64,000 nt of DNA from Psychrobacter sp. UBA5136. GTDB lineage: Bacteria; Pseudomonadota; Gammaproteobacteria; Pseudomonadales; Moraxellaceae. Below, in pieces: positions 58,322 to 64,000 of this stretch (its first letter is position 1; each line of letters opens with the position of its first letter). The translations under genes were made by a program, and so were the position numbers. Where the stretch lies: assembly GCF_002414005.1 (NCBI RefSeq), contig NZ_DHYG01000063.1:1-64000 (forward strand), given 5' to 3'. The notes below the pieces were generated by a model. That model had not been told where the DNA came from, ran no database searches, and saw only the letters and a list, made by a program, of their open reading frames with translations.

Positions 58322-59437
58322 TTATTTTACGCGAATGATTTCATTCTCACGTTTTTTTGCCAAATCTTCGGCATGCGCACGTACCATGCCTTCGATTTCA
58401 TCAACCAAATTATTGGTATCAATCAAATGACTTTTTTCACCCATACGGTAGACCAGCGATTTTGGTGCCGCGCCAACAATACCAATATCCGCTTCTTTTG
58501 CTTCGCCCGGACCATTTACTTTACAACCAATCACCGACAAATTCATCGGCTCACGGATATCTTCTAAACGCGACTCTAATGCGGTCATTACTTTAATCAC
58601 ATCGAACTCTTGGCGCGAGCAGCTTGGGCAAGCGATAAAATTAACACCATTTGAGCGGATATTGAGCGACTTTAAAATATCAAAGCCGATTTTAATTTCT
58701 TCTTCTGGCTCAGCCGCTAAAGAGATACGAATGGTATCGCCGATGCCATCTAATAACAGACCGCCTAAGGCAATGGCAGATTTCACCGCGCCAGTACGAT
58801 ACACGCCCGCTTCAGTGACGCCTAAATGCAAAGGATTATCAATCTGCGCAGAAATCAGACGATAGGCATCTAAGGTTAAAAACACGTTACTGGCTTTTAC
58901 CGAGACTTTGTATTGATCAAAGTTTAAACGCTCTAAGATATCGATATGGCGCATGGCTGATTCAAGCATCGCCTCACCGGTTGGCTCGGTATATTTACGC
59001 TGAATGTCTTTTTCCAATGAGCCTGCGTTGACGCCAATACGAATCGGAATATTATAATCTTTGGCGCAAGCGACCACTTCGCGGACTTTGGCGTCGCTAC
59101 CGATATTACCCGGGTTAATCCGCAGACAATCCGCGCCCGCTGCTGCAACCGCTAGGGCGATTTTATGATCAAAATGTACGTCTGCGATAAGGGGTACACT
59201 AACCCGCTTACGAATCTCGGCAAAGGCGTTGACGGTGTCCATTGTCGGTGTCGACACGCGCATCAAATCCGCACCCGCTTCAACGCAGCGCTCGATTTGG
59301 GCAACGGTCGCTTCTACATCACAAGTATCGGTATTGGTCATGCTTTGCACACTAATCGGTGCATCGCCGCCGATTGCGACATCACCAACATATATTTTTT
59401 TGGTAAGACGACGGTTAATAGGCGCTGACGTTGACAT
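58322..59437 (-). CDS. ispG: (E)-4-hydroxy-3-methylbut-2-enyl-diphosphate synthase IspG
   Basis: Iron-sulfur enzyme of the MEP isoprenoid pathway, converting MEcPP to HMBPP. TIM-barrel motifs VGDVAIGGDAPISVQSMTNTDT (in part), VPLIADVHFDHK, LRINPGNIG; the [4Fe-4S] ligands are in FIACPSCSRQEFDV and GCKVNGPGEAKEADIG. 371 residues from the ATG at 59437, which AAAGGG precedes by 7 nt; the frame has a TTG two codons earlier. Conserved place between rodZ and hisS, though the IS30 insertion follows it directly. Confidence 0.96.
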   Translation of the reverse strand: MSTSAPINRRLTKKIYVGDVAIGGDAPISVQSMTNTDTCDVEATVAQIERCVEAGADLMRVSTPTMDTVNAFAEIRKRVSVPLIADVHFDHKIALAVAAAGADCLRINPGNIGSDAKVREVVACAKDYNIPIRIGVNAGSLEKDIQRKYTEPTGEAMLESAMRHIDILERLNFDQYKVSVKASNVFLTLDAYRLISAQIDNPLHLGVTEAGVYRTGAVKSAIALGGLLLDGIGDTIRISLAAEPEEEIKIGFDILKSLNIRSNGVNFIACPSCSRQEFDVIKVMTALESRLEDIREPMNLSVIGCKVNGPGEAKEADIGIVGAAPKSLVYRMGEKSHLIDTNNLVDEIEGMVRAHAEDLAKKRENEIIRVK

Positions 59438-59562
59438 AGACAAACCCTTTCATTGGAACAAATTGGAACGAATTAAAACTGAAACTTGGAAACCAACATT
59501 ACTTTTAACGCTAACAGCTTGTTAAGAACAATCGTTTTGTTAAGTTTAATAGCTGTTAAATA

Positions 59563-60384
59563 TTAAGGTGCAAGCTCAAAACTGGCCTGCGTACCTGTAG
59601 CATAACTGTCTAACGCCACGGCTTCTTCATTAAGCATTAAGCTGACATTTTTGACATTATCAATCTGTACGTTAAAAGGTGGTGTACCTGATAACTTATA
59701 ATCGCCAGCAGTTTGCGAGCCATTCATTAAATTGCTACCCGAGGCATCGGTAATCACCACAACAGCGGCATCGGTCAGCTTCACGTCGAGCGTAGCGGCA
59801 GCTGTACTTTGACCGCCCAAATTCAGCGCCGAGCCAGACGCACCAACGCCATTACTATCAACATCAATCGCTGCGCCTTGCGCTTGCTCTAGTGCTGAGA
59901 TATCTTCGCTGGTCGTTACTGGCTGCTCATTATTGTCTTTACTGGCGTTAGACACCATGCGAAATAAGAAAATCGCTAAAATAATAACGCCAATCACGGC
60001 GATGATTAATAAGGGATTAAAACGAATGCGATTGTAAGTATCGCGCTGCAAGGTGCCCATCGGGCGTAGTGGCGACTCAATATTCTGAGGGGCGCGCGCT
60101 TTTAGCTCATTAGGATAAGCAGCATCAAAGCTGCTCGCTACTTTTGTGGGATCTAAACCCAAAAACTTAGCATAATTAATCGCAAAACCGCGTGCAAACG
60201 CCGCTTGTGGTAAATCCGCAAAATTCTCATTTTCGAGCGCTTGTAAATGACGTTTTAAAATAAATAATTCGGCAGCAGCCTCTTCTAAACTGACTTGTTT
60301 GGTTTTGCGGGCTTGCTGCAACATGGCACCAAATGATCCCTGAGCGTTAGATTGTGTGTTTGATGATGGGGTGGTCATTTCCAT
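59563..60384 (-). CDS. rodZ: RodZ-like cytoskeletal HTH membrane protein
   Basis: Links MreB to cell-shape machinery. Cytoplasmic HTH (LQQARKTKQVSLEEAAAELFILKRHLQALEN in part), DFADLPQAAFARGFAINYAKFLGLD, one membrane helix (LLIIAVIGVIILAIFLF) near residue 130, and a periplasmic DUF4115-type domain (LDVKLTDAAVVVITDASG, GTPPFNVQIDN). 273 residues, shorter than E. coli RodZ (337) but usual in Moraxellaceae/pseudomonads. The ATG overlaps the pilW stop region (ATGGAAATGA); either M1 or M3 fits. Confidence 0.9.
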   Translation of the reverse strand: MEMTTPSSNTQSNAQGSFGAMLQQARKTKQVSLEEAAAELFILKRHLQALENENFADLPQAAFARGFAINYAKFLGLDPTKVASSFDAAYPNELKARAPQNIESPLRPMGTLQRDTYNRIRFNPLLIIAVIGVIILAIFLFRMVSNASKDNNEQPVTTSEDISALEQAQGAAIDVDSNGVGASGSALNLGGQSTAAATLDVKLTDAAVVVITDASGSNLMNGSQTAGDYKLSGTPPFNVQIDNVKNVSLMLNEEAVALDSYATGTQASFELAP

Positions 60385-61235
60385 GGTGCCTCTGGATTAT
60401 TAAGCCAAATCTTAAGTTGTTTTGCTTCATCGCTTAGTGGGTAAGCGGATAAAAGCTGCTGAGCCAATTGCTGGCGCGTTGCTATGTTATTTTGTGCCGC
60501 GGCAAGTTTGATACCCTGTAATAGCAGACGCGGGCTAATACCCTGTCCTTGTACCAGTAGCAAGGTTTCATCATAGAGCCTTTGAGCCTGCTGTACACGT
60601 TGCTGCTCAAGTAGCAAATCAACCAGTTCAATATGCGCAATCACACTATTACGGTTGCCATCTAAAGCACGCAAAAACGCTTTAGCCGCGGCTGGATGAT
60701 CATTGAGCTGAAGATAGGTGCGCCCTAAATTCTCTAGCGCCCCAATCCGGCCCTCGTAACCAAGCGCCGCCCCTGCAATCTCAAACTGCGCCGCCGCCTC
60801 TTTATAGCGCTTCATTTGCGACAAATAAACGCCATAATTATTGTGCGCTTGATCAAAATCTTTATCCAGCGCAATGGCTTTTTTAAAATATTGATCGGCT
60901 TTTGCAAGGTTGAGGCGACTGCCCTCTTGCTGCAACAAAATGCCCATCATATCATAGGCAGGCGCATAACGGCTATCGGCAGCAAAGGCTTTTTCAAGCT
61001 GGCGCTGGGCGGTATCGAGCTCATTTTTGCGAATATATTGTGCCGCAAGTGAGGTGCGAACGCGAGCAATTTCTTGCTGATCCAAACTGCGATTGTCGCT
61101 CGGTCGTGTCGATGTTTGGTACGGTGTGTTGCCGGTCAAGTCTGTGGTTGTCGTACTTTGACAACCGCTTAATAGCAAGGCACTTAGCGCACTGGCTAAC
61201 AACATGTATTTTGAGCCGCGCTTTTGGACAGTCAT
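60375..61235 (-). CDS. pilW: Type IV pilus biogenesis lipoprotein PilW/PilF
   Basis: Outer-membrane lipoprotein (pilotin) required for secretin PilQ assembly. From the ATG at 61235 (AGG a few bases upstream) the signal is clear: MLLASALSALLLSGC with the lipobox LSGC. TPR repeats follow: QYIRKNELDTAQRQLEKAFAADSRYAPAYDMMGILLQ in part, FKKAIALDKDFDQAHNNYGVYL, ENLGRTYLQLNDHPAAAKAFLRAL. About 286 residues. The frame extends upstream without a convincing start. Its place between rlmN and rodZ is conserved, and its end overlaps rodZ. Confidence 0.93.
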   Translation of the reverse strand: MTVQKRGSKYMLLASALSALLLSGCQSTTTTDLTGNTPYQTSTRPSDNRSLDQQEIARVRTSLAAQYIRKNELDTAQRQLEKAFAADSRYAPAYDMMGILLQQEGSRLNLAKADQYFKKAIALDKDFDQAHNNYGVYLSQMKRYKEAAAQFEIAGAALGYEGRIGALENLGRTYLQLNDHPAAAKAFLRALDGNRNSVIAHIELVDLLLEQQRVQQAQRLYDETLLLVQGQGISPRLLLQGIKLAAAQNNIATRQQLAQQLLSAYPLSDEAKQLKIWLNNPEAPWK

Positions 61236-61626
61236 TGCACCTAATTGCTGCGCTGGTTGAGAGAATAAGGTTTGATATTTGAACTGACAAAGATTTTTAA
61301 AAGTCATCATAGCCGCCATCATAAAACTGTGGGTCAATGCGTTCGATCATCGAGGCATCAGTTTAATGGATTTAGCACCCATAAGTACAATTTAGTTGAT
61401 ATTAATTGTGCCGCTCTTTGTTATTGATGCCTGTAACTACATTTTATTACTGTTATGAGATAAAAACGACACAGTGTAACTGGAGTGGATTTTTTGTCGC
61501 CTCATTTTTCTTAGCTTCTGTAATAGCAGCACGTAAGGAAAATTTATACCAGTCATACAGGGGTATTAACGTATCGATTTTATTGTAAACTGTTTATATT
61601 ACTAACTTTGGTCAACAAAAACAGTG

Positions 61627-62877
61627 CTAAATACTTTCCCGTTCTTTAATACTTTGCTGCCACGCTGCTGAACGCCGCGTTCTATCAGCCACTTGCCCGA
61701 CCAATTGTCCGCAAGCGGCATCAATATCATCACCGCGCGTTTGACGAATGGTACACACAAAACCCGCTTGGCTTAAAATATCGCTAAAGGCGTGAATGCG
61801 GTTATTGCTCGATTTATCATACGGCGCATGCGGGAACGGATTAAACGGAATCAGGTTAATCTTACTTGGCAAATCTTTTAATAATGCCACCAGTTGATGC
61901 GCGTGCTCATTGCTATCATTGACGCCGTCAAGCATGACATATTCAATCGTTACGTGTTTTTTATGACGCGGATTGACCTCATAAACGTAATTTTTTGCCG
62001 CGGCAATCAACTCATCTAACGGGTATTTTTTATTAATTGGCACCAGCTCGTTACGTAGTTCATCGTTTGGCGCATGCAAGGATATCGCCAATGCCACATC
62101 AATATCTTGCGCTAGCTGGTACATTTTTGGCACCACACCCGAGGTCGATAGCGTCACACGGCGTTTTGATAAACCGTAAGCATGGTCGCTTAACATCAGC
62201 TCCATTGAGCCAACCACAGGCTTATAATTTAAGAGTGGTTCACCCATGCCCATCATCACGACGTTGGTGACGTTATTTTCCCATAAACTGTGGTCAACAT
62301 TATCTAAACTGTCATTGTCATCAGACATATAAGAAGCGTTCGCCACCCATAATTGGCCAATGATTTCGGCAGCGCTTAAGTCACGCTCAAAACCCTGTTT
62401 GCCGGTACTACAAAAGCTACAGTCTAGCGCACAACCAACTTGCGAGGAGATACAGAGAGTTTTACGGCCGTTTGATTTGCTGTCGTCCGCTGGAATCAAC
62501 ACTGTTTCAACCAGTGAGCCACCCGTGACTTCAAAGACCCATTTACGCGTGCCATCATCGCTATATTTGCGATGAATCACTCTTGGCGGCGTGACGCAGG
62601 CATTGGCGGATAATTTATCGCGCAAGGATTTGCTTAAATTGGTCATTTTCTCAAAATCTGTCACGCCATGCTGATAAATCCACTTCATCACTTGCGTCGC
62701 ACGAAACGACTTTTCGCCAATACTTTTAAAATAATCCGCCAGTTGCGCTTGCGTCATACCAAGTAGATTAGTTTTTGCTTGCGCTTCATCGACGAGCTTA
62801 ATGCTCTTCGCAGACTTTGCTGGATTTTTAGCAGTCTGTTCTGGGATATGTTGGATGGAAGTTTGAGAAGTGGACAT
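61627..62877 (-). CDS. rlmN: Dual-specificity 23S rRNA/tRNA methyltransferase RlmN
   Basis: Radical-SAM enzyme methylating C2 of A2503 in 23S rRNA and A37 of some tRNAs. The cluster motif CALDCSFCSTGKQGF (CxxxCxxC) and the two extra Cys needed for methyl transfer are visible (the second in DIDAACGQLVG near the C-terminus). NVVMMGMGEPLLNY, TLSTSGVVPKM and ISLHAPNDELRNELVPIN are family sequences. 416 residues; an N-terminal S/K/T/Q-rich extension of about 30 residues. AAGG lies 9 nt before the ATG. Confidence 0.97.
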   Translation of the reverse strand: MSTSQTSIQHIPEQTAKNPAKSAKSIKLVDEAQAKTNLLGMTQAQLADYFKSIGEKSFRATQVMKWIYQHGVTDFEKMTNLSKSLRDKLSANACVTPPRVIHRKYSDDGTRKWVFEVTGGSLVETVLIPADDSKSNGRKTLCISSQVGCALDCSFCSTGKQGFERDLSAAEIIGQLWVANASYMSDDNDSLDNVDHSLWENNVTNVVMMGMGEPLLNYKPVVGSMELMLSDHAYGLSKRRVTLSTSGVVPKMYQLAQDIDVALAISLHAPNDELRNELVPINKKYPLDELIAAAKNYVYEVNPRHKKHVTIEYVMLDGVNDSNEHAHQLVALLKDLPSKINLIPFNPFPHAPYDKSSNNRIHAFSDILSQAGFVCTIRQTRGDDIDAACGQLVGQVADRTRRSAAWQQSIKERESI

Positions 62878-62944
62878 AATAGGTAACCTTTTTGCAGCAG
62901 CTGATATAAGCGATGCAATTGTTGAGATGGGCGTTGCTAGTTAG

Positions 62945-62963
62945 TCATACATCTTATGTATGA
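62945..62963. promoter_or_regulatory. Perfect palindrome upstream of rlmN
   Basis: TCATACAT (62945-62952) and ATGTATGA (62956-62963) around CTT, 68 bp upstream of the rlmN ATG and past the ndk terminator. A protein-binding operator is possible; nothing identifies the protein. The remainder of the 350-bp spacer has no other feature. Confidence 0.4.
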
Positions 62964-63133
62964 ATGCAAAAGCAATCCGTTATGAGCGCATTTTTTATCG
63001 AGGTATTGATGATGCTTAAAATTTATAAAAATCTAATAAAAACATGCTGATAAGGGATTGATAATGCTCGTAAAAATAATAATGAGGCAGATCTTTAAGA
63101 ATTTCAATGTAGAATCAAACTATTATAATAGCT

Positions 63134-63167
63134 AAAACGGCTTATACCAAAAGATATAAGCCGTTTT
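63134..63167 (-). terminator. Terminator after ndk
   Basis: AAAACGGCTTATA (63134-63146) pairs perfectly with TATAAGCCGTTTT (63155-63167). It lies 62 bp past the ndk stop, so rlmN is likely transcribed separately, at least in part. Confidence 0.8.
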
Positions 63168-63228
63168 GCTACACTATTTATTAATAAGCACTATTATTGA
63201 TATGAGTAGTTATTAATCAAAACTGCTA

Positions 63229-63660
63229 TTAACGCGTACGTGCACAAACTTCATCTTCATTGAAGAAATAGCTGATTTCACGGGCTGCTGATTCCGCTGA
63301 ATCTGAACCATGAACGGCGTTTTCATCGATGCTGCTAGCGAAGTCAGCACGGATAGTGCCTTCAGCAGCGTCTTTTGGGTTAGTTGCACCCATGATTTCA
63401 CGGTGCTTAGCGATTGCGTTTTCGCCTTCTAGCACTGATACCAATACTGGACCTGACATCATAAAAGATTTTAGGTCGTTGTAAAATGAACGCTCAGCGT
63501 GCTCAGCGTAGAAACCGCCTGCTTTTTCATCATCAAGTTGTAGCATTTTGGCTGCAACAATTTTTAGACCCGCTTTTTCAAAACGGTCATAAATAGCACC
63601 GATGTGGTTGCCAGCAACAGCGTCAGGTTTGATGATAGATAACGTACGTTCGATAGCCAT
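63229..63660 (-). CDS. ndk: Nucleoside-diphosphate kinase
   Basis: Balances NTP pools by transferring the gamma phosphate between nucleotides through a phospho-His. MAIERTLSIIKPDAV is the standard start; the active-site His is in ENAVHGSDSAESAAREISYFF, preceded by GATNPKDAAEGTIRADFA. 143 residues, exactly typical. AGGAG lies 7 nt before the ATG. First gene of the conserved leftward cluster. Confidence 0.98.
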   Translation of the reverse strand: MAIERTLSIIKPDAVAGNHIGAIYDRFEKAGLKIVAAKMLQLDDEKAGGFYAEHAERSFYNDLKSFMMSGPVLVSVLEGENAIAKHREIMGATNPKDAAEGTIRADFASSIDENAVHGSDSAESAAREISYFFNEDEVCARTR

Positions 63661-63899
63661 AACAAGCTCCTAATAAATGAGGGATTGAAAAATTAAAATA
63701 AGAAATGAAATAGTAAAGGGATTATTTTATTTCTGACTACCATGCTGGCTTGTCCTTATTGAAATGACTCATGATTTATCAATATGAAAATATAAAGTCA
63801 AGCCAATGGATGCCAACACAGGGTTGCTGCCTATTATAACGATTAAGGCTATAAATGATAGGGTTAATTTATTAAAATCCTGCTCTAAGCGACCAGGAT

Positions 63900-64000
63900 T
63901 TATTCCCCTAATCGGCTGTCTCGGCAACTACCCGCATTACATTCACGAACGCGCTCATTTAAAAAATTCACACGATGGGTTGTGACACGAGTGGCACAAC
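63900..64000 (-). CDS. C-terminal fragment of an unidentified protein
   Basis: A - strand frame is open from the window edge to a TAA at 63900-63902 and reads ...THRVNFLNERVRECNAGSC, then RDSRLGE. The composition is protein-like and the two Cys flank a short loop, but 32 residues are too few to assign a family. Whether it is a real gene end depends on sequence outside the window. Between it and ndk (63661-63899) I see no other feature. Confidence 0.35.
   Translation of the reverse strand, partial: CATRVTTHRVNFLNERVRECNAGSCRDSRLGE

Overview
The window looks like a chromosomal segment of a Moraxellaceae gammaproteobacterium, most probably Psychrobacter. This rests on protein content (a FFLEELY-motif protein beside ubiE-ubiJ-ubiB, PilS/PilR, a tandem-domain polyphosphate:AMP phosphotransferase), on low-complexity N/Q/S/T-rich linkers inside otherwise conserved enzymes, and on AT-rich spacers. 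The genus is inference; no database search was run.

Layout. 1-1.04 kb: 3' part of an IS3-family element, then tRNA-Asp and tRNA-Val. 1.2-4.4 kb: peroxide and methionine-sulfoxide repair (gpx, msrB) and an XRE-HTH/aminotransferase fusion. 4.5-8.4 kb: phosphate and polyphosphate genes (Pit transporter, PAP). 8.7-13.3 kb: ubiquinone operon (FFLEELY protein, ubiE, ubiJ, ubiB). 13.3-18.7 kb: ruvB, ruvA, fba, an Ala-rich lipoprotein and pgk. 19.1-21.4 kb: DksA-like protein, thiE, pbpG. 21.8-26.3 kb: a LuxR-type response regulator, then pilS-pilR. 26.4-31.9 kb: ctp protease, gpmI, 6S RNA, fxsA, ruvC. 32-36 kb: META/DUF4377 lipoprotein, GST, 1-Cys peroxiredoxin, PLD-like protein. 36-38 kb: an IS607-type element. 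38.3-43.2 kb: glnS, ppiB, lpxH, mltB-like. 43.3-45.06 kb: an IS200/IS605 element. 45.1-51.5 kb: nlpD-like, surE, a secreted hypothetical, dacC, a membrane histidine kinase with a degenerate receiver. 51.7-63.7 kb: the conserved leftward cluster ndk-rlmN-pilW-rodZ-ispG-hisS-yfgM-bamB-der, interrupted between ispG and hisS by an IS30-family insertion.

Most genes are housekeeping. The unusual material is mainly in the spacers. (1) At least twelve intergenic regions carry short degenerate tandem repeats (unit 10-20 bp), often directly in front of a gene. (2) Two copies of a long imperfect hairpin lie in the 3' untranslated regions of ruvA and glnS, with a conserved loop and arms that differ in sequence yet still pair. 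(3) A 9-mer, CTTGCATTA, occurs three times just upstream of the HTH-aminotransferase fusion. (4) Two hairpins followed by U-runs point along the + strand where no + strand gene is seen. (5) A 6S RNA gene is recognisable between gpmI and fxsA. (6) Two TnpB nucleases of different transposon families lie within 8 kb, each with hairpins at its 3' end that could belong to a guide RNA.
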